A stretch of 64,000 nt of DNA from a bacterium (GTDB lineage Bacteria; Verrucomicrobiota; Verrucomicrobiia; Verrucomicrobiales; Akkermansiaceae), in the NCBI GenBank assembly GCA_018222765.1, contig JAAEZT010000002.1, positions 170,111 to 234,110 on the forward strand, given 5' to 3'. Position 1 is the first letter of the stretch; the number at the start of each line of letters is the position of its first letter. The translations under genes were made by a program, and so were the position numbers. Below are positions 1-8,617 of the stretch, piece by piece. Under the pieces are notes generated by a model, which was not told where the DNA came from, made no database searches, and saw nothing but the letters and a program-made list of their open reading frames with translations.

Positions 1-2229
1 AATCCGGGCGGAGAAGGACCGGAAAAATTGATCGACGGTGACGCCGACACCAAGTGGCTCGACTTCAACAAGGGCTGCGTGATCTTCGACTTCGGATCAG
101 CAGTCACCATCGACCGTTATCGCTTCAGGACGGCGAATGATTTTCCAGAACGCGATCCGGTGGCCTGGATTTTAGAGGGCAGCGACGGCCAAACGGCCTG
201 GTCGATCATTGAGGCCATCACGGTGCGGCAGGATGACTACCGAGAAAACTTCAACCATTTCACCCCCTCTGCACGCAAGGCTTACACCCAGAGCATCCCA
301 ATCCCGGCAATGCCAGCGATCCCGCCGCCGGTCATTACCCAATTCTCTTCCTCTCCCCAGATTCTTGTGAATGGAGAAACGACAAACCTTGGCTGGGACA
401 CCACTGCGGCGACCTCCCTCGAGATCGCCAACTTCGGTTCTATTTCCGGAGACAGCGGCAGTATCACGATCTCTCCCGCGGCCGACACCGATTCGAAATA
501 TACCCTGACCGCCGCCAATGGCGCGGGACGGGAAGTCGATGTGACTCTGGTTGTCCGCACCGTGGCCCAGGGCTCAGCGAATTTCCGTTTCCTGCGCTTC
601 ACGCCTGCGCGGCTCGCCGAGGAGCTCCCCGCATTTAATGATGCCAATAGCATCCAACTCGCGGAGTTTGAATTTTTCAACGGCGTGATCCAGATCGCAC
701 CAGTGACCGTGAGCAATCCGGGCGGGAACAGCCCGGCCGGCGAGGGTGTCAGCAAGGTTATCGACGGCGATCCCGGAACAAAGTGGCTCGACTTCAACAA
801 GGAGGGGCTGGTGTTCGATTTCGGCAGTCAGACCAACATCACCGCCTATCGCTGGACGACGGCGAACGACGAACCGTCGCGCGACCCCGTCTCCTGGTCG
901 TTGGAGGGCAGCAACGATGGCACGAACTGGAGCCTGGTCGACAACGTCACCAAGAACCGCGCCAACCCTGGCGAAAATGTCGCTGTTTATGCGGGTCTGC
1001 CCCGCGGCGCGACAACGCCCCCGATCCCGGTGCCGGATGCCAGTTCGCTGCTGCCGGTGATTTCGCAGTTCATTGGCGACGCTCCATTTCTCGTCTCCGA
1101 CGAACCGCTCGTCCTGACTTGGGCAACCAGCGGGGCGGCGAGCGTCTCCATTGATCAGGGGATCGGGCCGGTAACGACAAACGGATCGATAAGCGTAATG
1201 CCAACCTTCGATACGACCTACACCATGACCGCCACCAGCCCGGCGGGTAGTATCACCGAGCAATTTACCACAACTGTCGTGACACCGACCATCGGGCGAA
1301 TCTGCTACGAGGACTTTGACCTCGCAGGGTATGAACTCGGTCTGCTTGGCGATGCTAGGATCGTGAATGATTTTGCGGATATTCCCCTGCCCGGCGACGT
1401 CAACCGCCTGCGTCTCACGCCGGATTCGGACGGCAAGTATGGCTCGGCCTGGTTTCGCAAACGGGTCGATCTCTCGCAGGGATTTCAAACCTGGTTCGAC
1501 CTGCAATTTATGGCCGCCAACAATAGCGGTGCAGACAAGCTCACCTTCACCATCCAGAACAGACCGGAAGGGACCGGCGCGGAGGGGAACCTGCGCTCCG
1601 AGGCTTTCAAAATCATCTTCGATTCCTACCTCAACAGCGGTGACCCGAGCGCTGGATTCATCGAACTGGTCGACGGAAACCAAGTGTTGGCTACAATCGA
1701 TCTCACCGTCATTGACGGAATCGACCTGCCGGGGAGCGTTCCCAATGACCTCTCCAGCGACGACTTCGAGGTCGCGCCTTACCCGGTGCGAGTCGCCTAT
1801 GCCCCTGGCGACCTTGACCTTTTCTTTCAGGGGGTGCAGGTCATCGACAGCCTTGATGTCGATCTAGGGGCGACCGACGCACTCGACGAGGAAGGCAAAG
1901 CCTACGTCGGATTTTCAGCCTGCACCGGAGTGTTCTCCGAATACCATGATATCACGCGCTGGATCCTGGTCGAGGGCCCGCCCGCACCGCCGCTAAAGAT
2001 CATGGAGTTCGCGGTAGATCTCGATACCGACACTGCAATCTTCACTTTTACCTCAACCCAGTTCCGCACCTACACTATCGAGGGATCCGACGACGGACTC
2101 GTCTTCACGAAATTGGCCACCGGTATTCCCGGCGCCGCTGGCACCAGCGAAACAACCACCGGCCCAATCAGCTTCACCGAGACAAGCCAGAAGATGTTCC
2201 GTGTCGTCGATGAGAAATCTTCGCCTTAA
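1..2229 (+). CDS. Secreted discoidin-like / legume-lectin-like protein, 5' end outside window
   Basis: The frame is open from base 1, so the N-terminus is missing; 742 codons are visible. The first codons already encode part of a module that recurs at about residues 235-330, with shared strings NPGG, IDGD and TKWLDFNK followed by EGS. This is the look of an F5/8C (discoidin) carbohydrate-binding repeat. Each repeat is followed by an Ig-like stretch starting near VITQF or VISQF and rich in Ser/Thr. From about residue 435 to 650 comes a region resembling an L-type (legume) lectin sandwich. The last 80 residues form a beta-rich tail with a TYTIEGSDDG motif, common at the ends of verrucomicrobial secreted proteins. 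No catalytic motif was seen. The likely role is cell-surface or secreted glycan binding. The gene converges on its downstream neighbour and the two stop codons overlap in the sequence TTAA. Confidence 0.8.
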   Translation, partial: NPGGEGPEKLIDGDADTKWLDFNKGCVIFDFGSAVTIDRYRFRTANDFPERDPVAWILEGSDGQTAWSIIEAITVRQDDYRENFNHFTPSARKAYTQSIPIPAMPAIPPPVITQFSSSPQILVNGETTNLGWDTTAATSLEIANFGSISGDSGSITISPAADTDSKYTLTAANGAGREVDVTLVVRTVAQGSANFRFLRFTPARLAEELPAFNDANSIQLAEFEFFNGVIQIAPVTVSNPGGNSPAGEGVSKVIDGDPGTKWLDFNKEGLVFDFGSQTNITAYRWTTANDEPSRDPVSWSLEGSNDGTNWSLVDNVTKNRANPGENVAVYAGLPRGATTPPIPVPDASSLLPVISQFIGDAPFLVSDEPLVLTWATSGAASVSIDQGIGPVTTNGSISVMPTFDTTYTMTATSPAGSITEQFTTTVVTPTIGRICYEDFDLAGYELGLLGDARIVNDFADIPLPGDVNRLRLTPDSDGKYGSAWFRKRVDLSQGFQTWFDLQFMAANNSGADKLTFTIQNRPEGTGAEGNLRSEAFKIIFDSYLNSGDPSAGFIELVDGNQVLATIDLTVIDGIDLPGSVPNDLSSDDFEVAPYPVRVAYAPGDLDLFFQGVQVIDSLDVDLGATDALDEEGKAYVGFSACTGVFSEYHDITRWILVEGPPAPPLKIMEFAVDLDTDTAIFTFTSTQFRTYTIEGSDDGLVFTKLATGIPGAAGTSETTTGPISFTETSQKMFRVVDEKSSP

Positions 2230-4127
2230 GGTCGGCGACTGATGCGATAAAAGCCATTGGGTTCGCCACTGGGGTCGTGGATCAGACTTGAACTCCCGCC
2301 AGTCGCGGTCAGCGTCGCGACTGTTGCAAATGGAGTCGTCTCCACGTCCGCAGTGAATTGCAAATCGTAGGTGCTTCCGACATCGCTGTTCCAGGTGATG
2401 GTGTATCCACCCGCAGCCTGCGAGATCCCGGTGATAAAAAATTCTCCGGTATTCGGACCTGCCGCCGTGATTTTCAAATCAGAGATCGTCAGCGTCTCGG
2501 TCAAAGAACCGGCAGCACCGACGATGACAATCTGCGCAGTCACCGCATCCGCAGGGAGCTGCGCGGAAAGCGGTATATTGATGTCGAGCAACTCCGTATC
2601 CTCTGCCCCCGGCGCGAACTCTTCGTTCGTCAGCCAGCGATTTCCATCGGTGTCCAAGCCGCCGTTAACCAAATCGATCCGCCAGCCCTTCTCGGCGCTG
2701 TCGATCACTTCGACCCAAGCGGAAAAGGTGGCCGGGCCGTCGAAGTTGCTGCCCTCGCTTGTCTCCGAGGCGTTGAGCATCAGACTGACCTGGGCCGGAG
2801 GAAAGACGGCAAGGTTGATTGGCTGCGAAAGAATGGCAGCCCGCTCGTCCGAATCGTTGATGACAAACTCCCCGGCAGTCCCCGTCCCGGCCCATTCATC
2901 CGGGGAGTAGTATACCTTGAAGTCCGTCCCCGCACCAAAGTCGATCTGCCCCATCACGGTCAGTGGCGGCTGGGCTGCCGGAATAAATCGCACGTTGCTA
3001 ATGGCGAAGGTCTCGCTGTTCGAGTCATTGAGCGCATCGATATTCACCACCCCGCCTGTCATCCCCTCTGGGATCGGAACAACCAAGGGACGGAAGAAAT
3101 CCACGCGCTGACTACCTGCAAGACCAGCCCCGAACTCGTCGCCGTTCAACGAACCGCTTCCATCCGTATCGAGCGCCACCGGAATCAGGGACAGGAGAGT
3201 CGGTCCGTCGGCACCGTTGTCGACCTCCACCGTCGCCGAGAAACGATCATCGGCTTCGAAGTTTGAACCACTGCTGGTATCTCTTGCCGCGAAGTCCACC
3301 GCCACCAGCCATGGAATCGTATTGTCACCCAATGCCGCCCGCTTCGAGGACATGATTTCCGGGTTTCCATTGTTCAGTTCAAAGGCAAAGTCGGCCGGAT
3401 TTGTCCAAACTGAAAGCTGCTCAGACAAAGAGAAAACAGTCGCCGGCTCACCATCTTTTATTACTCCGAAAGGCAGTGATCCGATTCCCTCGTCGCTCAA
3501 CCGCAGGTCGAAACCCAGATCACTGCTTGTAGCTGAATTTTGGTGTAGCGAAACCGCTATGGTGTGGTCGCCGGCAGTGAGTCCTCCGATGCCAGTAATG
3601 ATCGAAACCGGATTATTTTCGTCGCCGCTTCGGCTCGCGAGGGACAGATAGGTGTCGTCATCGTCGAAGTTCACGCTCTGCCAGCGCACCCCGTCGATAT
3701 AGATCACTGCTCCGTCATCGACGATCATTTCGAGCGCGAGATATTCGACACCCACACCGAGCGTGAAGTCATGACGGAAGTAGGCGGTATAGCGGGCCTC
3801 TTCAACTGGCTGGGTGAGCGCGGTGGCGAGGCCACCATTATTTTGAAAATAGGTAAGCGTGCCATAACCGATCGGCGCCGGGCCTCTACCAGCGTCGAAT
3901 CCCGCCGCCGGGGTCACGAAGCTAGGTCCGTTATATGCGCCAAAGGCGTCGGTCTTGAGAAACCAGGTAGTATTAAAATCGTCGTCGGCTATTGCCGGGT
4001 CGAGCGCGTCAGTCGGATGCATGTAATCCCAGTCCGATCCGAAAGGGATCAGATCGAGAGCGGACGCAAGAGAGGTCGCAACGGCAAATGTAAGAGCTGC
4101 AAGGGAGTTAGGTGTCACGCCTGCCAT
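2226..4127 (-). CDS. Secreted beta-sandwich protein, PA14-like, function unknown
   Basis: An ATG at 4127 gives a clean signal peptide (hydrophobic core AALTFAVATSLASA); a TTG five codons upstream also keeps the frame but is less likely. About 633 residues. Residues 105-215 look like a PA14 or galactose-binding-type sandwich: a calcium-like acidic run DDGAVIYIDG, then LTAGDHTIAVSLHQN. Two similar beta-rich segments follow. The C-terminal 65 residues match the verrucomicrobial tail with YTITWNSDVGSTYDL and a final GFYRISRRP. No enzyme motif is visible. Its stop codon overlaps that of the convergent lectin-like gene. It could be an adhesin or a carbohydrate-binding surface protein; the function is not known. 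Confidence 0.75.
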   Translation of the reverse strand: MAGVTPNSLAALTFAVATSLASALDLIPFGSDWDYMHPTDALDPAIADDDFNTTWFLKTDAFGAYNGPSFVTPAAGFDAGRGPAPIGYGTLTYFQNNGGLATALTQPVEEARYTAYFRHDFTLGVGVEYLALEMIVDDGAVIYIDGVRWQSVNFDDDDTYLSLASRSGDENNPVSIITGIGGLTAGDHTIAVSLHQNSATSSDLGFDLRLSDEGIGSLPFGVIKDGEPATVFSLSEQLSVWTNPADFAFELNNGNPEIMSSKRAALGDNTIPWLVAVDFAARDTSSGSNFEADDRFSATVEVDNGADGPTLLSLIPVALDTDGSGSLNGDEFGAGLAGSQRVDFFRPLVVPIPEGMTGGVVNIDALNDSNSETFAISNVRFIPAAQPPLTVMGQIDFGAGTDFKVYYSPDEWAGTGTAGEFVINDSDERAAILSQPINLAVFPPAQVSLMLNASETSEGSNFDGPATFSAWVEVIDSAEKGWRIDLVNGGLDTDGNRWLTNEEFAPGAEDTELLDINIPLSAQLPADAVTAQIVIVGAAGSLTETLTISDLKITAAGPNTGEFFITGISQAAGGYTITWNSDVGSTYDLQFTADVETTPFATVATLTATGGSSSLIHDPSGEPNGFYRISRRP

Positions 4128-4301
4128 GTTGTAGAAAAACAAAGGCCGGGGCTATTTAGTACCCCAAAAGCACCCGTTCACTATTGAGCAGGTCTTCTAA
4201 CAGAGTCCGTGAACGCTTCAACCAACCAATCATCCGCAACTGGTAGTCCGAATAACTCACCTGTAAGAATTCCTCCGGCCCTTGCGTTCAATTCTCCCTC
4301 A

Positions 4302-4982
4302 ATGAAAACCATTTTTCTCCTCGCCACCAGCCTCACCCTCGGCTTCGCCAAGGCCCAGAACACGAGCCCAGTCGATCCCACCAAATTCGATCACCCCGTC
4401 AAGGTAGCCTGTGTTGGCGACAGCATCACCCAGGGCGTCGGCGCCAAGCGCGGAAAGTCATGGCCCGCGCAACTGCAACAAATGCTTGGCGAAAAATGGA
4501 AGGTGGAAAACTTCGGCCTCAGCGGCACCACCCTCATGAACAGTGGCAACAAGCCTTACCAGAAGTCACCTCACTTCAAGCGCGCCAAGGCCTCCGCTGC
4601 CGATGTCGTCGTCATCATGCTCGGAACCAATGACACCAAACCCAACAACTGGAAGCACTTCGAGAAAGACTACGAAAAAGACTACCGCGACCTCATCGCA
4701 CACTTCTCCTCCCAAGCCGGAAAACCTCGCATCTTCCTCTGCCTCCCACCCTACATCGCAAAGGATGGTAACTGGGGCATCAACGACCCCAATACCGTCG
4801 CCCAAAAACCAGTCGTTATGAAAATCGCCAAAGGCCTTGGCCTCGGCCTCATTGATGTCCACAGCGCCCTCAAGGGACAGGACGACCTCATCCCCGACAA
4901 AGTCCACCCCAATACCGGAGGTGCCACCGTCATTGCCAAAGCAGTCCACTTCGGACTCACGGGCAAGAAAGCGACCGACTAA
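4302..4982 (+). CDS. Secreted SGNH/GDSL hydrolase (carbohydrate esterase-like)
   Basis: Secreted esterase of the SGNH superfamily, 226 aa. The ATG at 4302 is chosen because it starts a typical signal peptide (MKTIFLLATSLTLGFAKA, likely cut after AKA); a GTG 31 codons upstream adds only low-complexity residues. All SGNH blocks are visible: block I GDSITQG with the nucleophilic Ser, block II Gly in GLSGTTL, block III Asn in GTND, and block V DKVHP with the catalytic Asp and His. The length is normal for the family. Members act on acetylated glycans (sialate O-acetylesterase or acetylxylan esterase type). Which substrate this one uses cannot be told from sequence. It stands alone on the + strand, divergent from the PA14-like gene. 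Confidence 0.85.
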   Translation: MKTIFLLATSLTLGFAKAQNTSPVDPTKFDHPVKVACVGDSITQGVGAKRGKSWPAQLQQMLGEKWKVENFGLSGTTLMNSGNKPYQKSPHFKRAKASAADVVVIMLGTNDTKPNNWKHFEKDYEKDYRDLIAHFSSQAGKPRIFLCLPPYIAKDGNWGINDPNTVAQKPVVMKIAKGLGLGLIDVHSALKGQDDLIPDKVHPNTGGATVIAKAVHFGLTGKKATD

Positions 4983-5238
4983 ACACGGTCTCTTTCACAT
5001 GCCCTACCTCGCAATTCCAGCACCTCCCAAAAGAGGGACTCATCCCGTATCCTAGCCGACTCCTAACAGGCCGATAGCTCGCAAGCTACGACAAACCACC
5101 TGCCAAAAAAGACCTTGGCAATGCGTGCCGGATATCCATGCTCTCAGCCAGCAAGAATCGTGACGAAGCTACTCAACACCGGCCTGCCTGTCCTTTTCGT
5201 CAAAAGAATCCTCCTAGAAGAAATTTAGTACTGAAAAT

Positions 5239-6183
5239 ATGAGAAACAAAAAAATCGTCATTATTGGAACCCGGACCTGGGAGCTCACTTCTATTCACCT
5301 TGATTACTTTATTAAGAATAACGCGAACATTGTCGGCATCCTGGAATCACCTACCGAGGGGATTACAACAACGACCTCAGGTGGCAGCTCAAGCAAGCCC
5401 ATCAATGTTGTCGCCGAAGAGCTGGGCATTCCAATCATCTGTGGCAAACCGAAAGATGAAGGCGTCATGGATCAAATGCGCGAATGGGCACCTGACATGG
5501 TTGTTGTCATTGGGTATCAGTTCTTCTTACCTGATGAGTTTCTCAATATCCCCCCAATGGGCGTTGTAAACTTCCATACATCTCTGCTGCCTCGTCACTG
5601 TGGAAGACATCCGGGCTTTTGGACAATCTGGTATGGGGATGAGCAGTCAGGAATGGCGGTTCACTTTATGGATTCTGGTTTGGATACCGGTGAGATTGCC
5701 TACAAGTCGTATGTGCCCGTTGAGGATGGTGATACCGTCGATTCCCTTTATGACCGAATCTGGAAAAACGATGAGAGCATCGTAAAACAACTTCTTGACG
5801 ATATTGACAACGATTGTGTGCCTAGAACGCCTCAAGACAGAACTGAATACACCTACAACTATGTTCCACATGAAAAGGACTTTGAGTTCGACTTCAGACA
5901 ACCGGCCCAGCTGCTAGTGAACAGACATTTGGTGAAGCCCAATAAGTCTTATATTGTCCTCAATGGCGAAAAGTACCCCGTCTCCAAATGCACCGCGATT
6001 GACGAGCCGACAACCTCACGCAATTTCAAGTTGAATACACCCTATGAGTGTAATGGAAATCTGGTGTATATGACCCCTAATAAGTGGCTTCAAATTGACC
6101 AACTCATCCAGGATGACGAACCTTGTTCCGGATTACAAGTTGCAGAAAAAGCACTCGACCAGATCACTAAGATCGGCAAATAG
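5239..6183 (+). CDS. Formyltransferase-fold enzyme (Fmt/ArnA-N-like), substrate unknown
   Basis: 314 aa, with the Rossmann-like formyltransferase domain in residues 1-200. The catalytic triad of N10-formyl-THF-dependent enzymes is visible: N111 and H113 in NFHTSLLP, and D149 in SGLDTGEI. The C-terminal third (about 215-300) is short and beta-rich and does not look like the tRNA-binding domain of Met-tRNA formyltransferase. The GTRTWELTS N-terminus also differs from Fmt. Amino-sugar or nucleotide-sugar N-formylation (ArnA or VioF style) is therefore more likely than initiator tRNA formylation, but this is inference. The DNA is visibly more AT-rich than its neighbours. The gene stands alone, with about 250 bp before it and a terminator 40 bp after it, which fits a separately acquired single-gene unit. 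Confidence 0.8.
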   Translation: MRNKKIVIIGTRTWELTSIHLDYFIKNNANIVGILESPTEGITTTTSGGSSSKPINVVAEELGIPIICGKPKDEGVMDQMREWAPDMVVVIGYQFFLPDEFLNIPPMGVVNFHTSLLPRHCGRHPGFWTIWYGDEQSGMAVHFMDSGLDTGEIAYKSYVPVEDGDTVDSLYDRIWKNDESIVKQLLDDIDNDCVPRTPQDRTEYTYNYVPHEKDFEFDFRQPAQLLVNRHLVKPNKSYIVLNGEKYPVSKCTAIDEPTTSRNFKLNTPYECNGNLVYMTPNKWLQIDQLIQDDEPCSGLQVAEKALDQITKIGK

Positions 6184-6223
6184 GGAAGCTCCTTGGAACT
6201 GAATTCCTAAAAAATCCATTCAC

Positions 6224-6262
6224 AAGCCCCGCCTGCGAAAATTGCAGCGCGGGGCTTCTTTG
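6224..6262 (+). terminator. Intrinsic terminator after the formyltransferase gene
   Basis: A perfect 9-bp stem, AAGCCCCGC at 6224-6232 with GCGGGGCTT at 6249-6257. A second short stem (CTGC/GCAG) lies inside the loop, and CTTTG follows. It sits about 40 bp after the stop codon of the formyltransferase. The T-tract is short, so efficiency is uncertain. It could also serve the minus-strand gene that ends at 6362. Confidence 0.65.
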
Positions 6263-6361
6263 TTGCCGAACCAGACCTCGATGACCTGCCTTTTGTTGGC
6301 GCTACCACCACCCCAACCGCGATCAGTGGAATGGTCGTGGAGGCCGACACCGCCCTCGCAA

Positions 6362-7540
6362 TCACCCAAAGGGATTCTCATACCAGAAGACCCCCAACTG
6401 ATCCCGCTCTTCACAGCATAGAATATCCAGATCACCATCGCCATCGACATCACAGGGCACCACGCGGTCATACTTCAGGCCCGGCTCTCCAGCGATTTCA
6501 TGACTCTGCCATTCCTTGTCAAAAGGTGTGCCTTTCCATGACAACCAACGCGTGCCCGAAAGTGGACCGGCAGCCCCTTCACAACTGAAGACGATATCGT
6601 TCTTCCCGTCTTGATTCACATCAAAAACCGCCGTGCTTTTTCCTCCGCCGACACCCTTGGGTAGAGGAATGACATGCTCACTCCAGCCGGTCTTTTCCCT
6701 CCGGTACCAAACGACGGACCCCTTATCAATGGCCACCACATCATCGCGACCATCCTGATCGAGATCACCGTGGGAGATGAATTTAATTTCACGGTCATTT
6801 CCGCCAAGGTTGTGGCGTTTCCAAACCTGTCCTTCCGCCACCGCATCACTTCCCGGATACTCCAACCAATAAACTCCCCGCTTCGCTCCTCTGCGGTCAC
6901 TAATCAAGACATCGTCGTCACCATCCTGATCCATATCGACCTTGATGAGAGACATGATCCATCCGGCGTCTTGCAGTTTATGAAATTTCCAGTTCGCCAG
7001 GTCCCGCGCATTATCGGGAACCTCCAGCCATCCCACACTTCCATTCTTCCCCTTCGAACTCACGATCAAGTCCATTCTGTTCTTCCCGTCGATCTGCATC
7101 GGCAGGGCATACATCCAGGATTGCTTTTTCGCATTCGCGGGGATGACCTCTGTTTTCCATTTGTCCTCCTTGAGATAATCTTCCGCTTTCGTTGGCGCCC
7201 AATGAACAAACATCGATTTGGTTCCCCCTTCACACGAACTCACCACATCCATGGCGCCATCGCCATCGAGGTCCACAAAGAGCGCATCTTCCGCCGACTT
7301 CACCTTTCCCACCGTCACCATCGGCCAGAGTGACCTGGCCTTCTCCCGCCCCGGGTGCAGATACGCCCGCACCACACCCCCTTCTTCCCATCCGGTCGCA
7401 ATATCCAGTAATCCGTCGCCATTGACATCCTCCAAACGAACTCCGTCGGCCCCCTTGGAAGTATTATCAATGGTATGCAGAGCCCAGGGCTCATCGGCCA
7501 GGGCGAGACAACTGAAAAAGAAGTAGACTGACTTTGTCAT
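6362..7540 (-). CDS. Secreted FG-GAP/VCBS beta-propeller repeat protein
   Basis: 392 aa from the ATG at 7540 (a GTG three codons upstream is in frame but lengthens the signal peptide pointlessly). A short signal peptide is followed by repeated calcium-binding FG-GAP blades: DVNGDGLLD, DLDGDGAMD, DMDQDGDDD, DLDQDGRDD, DVNQDGKND and DVDGDGDLD, spaced about 55 residues apart. That implies a 6-7-bladed integrin-like propeller filling the whole protein. No catalytic residues were seen. Such propellers are abundant in PVC bacteria and are thought to mediate protein-protein or ligand binding. It begins 16 bp after the stop of the HExxH protein gene on the same strand, so the two are probably co-transcribed. 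Confidence 0.85.
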   Translation of the reverse strand: MTKSVYFFFSCLALADEPWALHTIDNTSKGADGVRLEDVNGDGLLDIATGWEEGGVVRAYLHPGREKARSLWPMVTVGKVKSAEDALFVDLDGDGAMDVVSSCEGGTKSMFVHWAPTKAEDYLKEDKWKTEVIPANAKKQSWMYALPMQIDGKNRMDLIVSSKGKNGSVGWLEVPDNARDLANWKFHKLQDAGWIMSLIKVDMDQDGDDDVLISDRRGAKRGVYWLEYPGSDAVAEGQVWKRHNLGGNDREIKFISHGDLDQDGRDDVVAIDKGSVVWYRREKTGWSEHVIPLPKGVGGGKSTAVFDVNQDGKNDIVFSCEGAAGPLSGTRWLSWKGTPFDKEWQSHEIAGEPGLKYDRVVPCDVDGDGDLDILCCEERDQLGVFWYENPFG

Positions 7541-7556
7541 GAGTCTCACGCCCCCA

Positions 7557-8303
7557 TTATTTCACCGCCGCCGGCCCCCAAACCTTCTGCATCAGCTTAA
7601 ATCCTTCGGGGTCGTGGTCGCGGAGTTCGGCAGCCACGAAGGGATAGAAATCATTTCGATAAAGATAGGCTTCGGTCGCTTCAGCGAAATACTCCTTATG
7701 ATTCGTAGCCGCATAATGGCGCACGGTGCTTCCGGTAAAGAGCTGCACTTTCTCTAAAATCCCTTTTTTCATTGCGCCATTGTATGCCGCGAGAACATCG
7801 GGATCATTGAAGCCGAGAACCTGATCGTGATAAGCGTGTGCCAGTTCATGGAGAATGACGGCAGGATGTTTCAGTAATTGGTCCCTGGAAAATAGAGCCG
7901 CTGCTCTAGTGACGTGGACCTTCTTGTTGAGGCGGGGATCGTAACCGCGATTAATCAACCACTTGGCGCCGGGATGATACTGCATCGCGCTCAACTCAGG
8001 ATGCTTATGCTCCAGCCAAATCTCCATCGTCTTCATCTTTTCCAAAGGCTCTTCCGGCAGGAGAATGGCAATGCGTTGCAAATGATTGGCTAACATTTTG
8101 AGGGCCTGCTGCCCTTCTTCCTCATGCTTCCCGCCCTTCAACAGAGCTGGATCAACATGCACCGTCCATCCCTCGATATTTTTCTGGGCAGGTTCGATCC
8201 AACCAATTTTTTGGGGTGCCGCGGTTTGCCCAAGGGTCATCCAAGCAAATGAAAGGAGCAGAAGCAACGGAGCCGTCAGACGAAAGGAACGAAAAATACG
8301 CAT
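7557..8303 (-). CDS. Secreted zinc metallopeptidase-like protein (HExxH)
   Basis: 248 aa with a clear signal peptide (LTAPLLLLLSFAWMTLG, cut near the Q that follows). The zincin motif HELAH lies at about residues 151-155 and continues AYHDQ. About 50 residues later comes KEYFAEATEAYL, whose Glu is well placed as the third zinc ligand. That arrangement (gluzincin-like, resembling the anthrax lethal factor-like peptidase fold) supports a true peptidase. The region before it has alternating strands and helices (MEIWLEH) typical of the domain N-terminal to this active site. Substrate unknown. It is the first gene of a two-gene unit with the FG-GAP protein, which could be its partner or target; that link is inferred only from position. 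Confidence 0.75.
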   Translation of the reverse strand: MRIFRSFRLTAPLLLLLSFAWMTLGQTAAPQKIGWIEPAQKNIEGWTVHVDPALLKGGKHEEEGQQALKMLANHLQRIAILLPEEPLEKMKTMEIWLEHKHPELSAMQYHPGAKWLINRGYDPRLNKKVHVTRAAALFSRDQLLKHPAVILHELAHAYHDQVLGFNDPDVLAAYNGAMKKGILEKVQLFTGSTVRHYAATNHKEYFAEATEAYLYRNDFYPFVAAELRDHDPEGFKLMQKVWGPAAVK

Positions 8304-8617
8304 GGTGTGTTTACCGGGATTAACAGCCGAACCTTTCTAAATCCGAATCAGCAAGCAAAGGAATCACTTTCCAAATAGCGACTGTGATACCGCCTGCAAC
8401 TGCGGGCCTGCCTTGCAGTGGTCCTCAGCGGTGTTATCGATACCCCGAGACTACAAGCGGATCCCCCCGCGCGCCCAACTTCTCTGCAGCTTCCCGGTCA
8501 TGCCGCCTCTACAATTTGAGGCTCTGGGGTCTATCCCCTTTTCCCATCACCACCTACGACGACTGCCAACTCGAGAGTACGAGCAATGCCACTACTGTAA
8601 CTCTTTTAATAAAAATG
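8304..8617. other. 314-bp intergenic region, no gene recognised
   Basis: It lies between the start of the HExxH peptidase gene and the end of the phosphoesterase fusion gene, both on the minus strand, so it should hold the promoter of the first and the terminator of the second. A weak hairpin GGGG-TCTAT-CCCC followed by TTTT lies near 8526-8542 on the + strand. Short open frames here lack coding character. No convincing promoter hexamers or long repeats were seen. Confidence 0.5.

Noticed and set aside
574-1683. Open frame of 369 codons antisense to the lectin-like gene
   Set aside because: Not recognisable as any family, and the + strand frame carries repeated discoidin-like modules.
5239-6183. 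Formyltransferase gene as methionyl-tRNA formyltransferase
   Set aside because: The C-terminal tRNA-binding part is not visible and no def, rsm or other translation gene is near.
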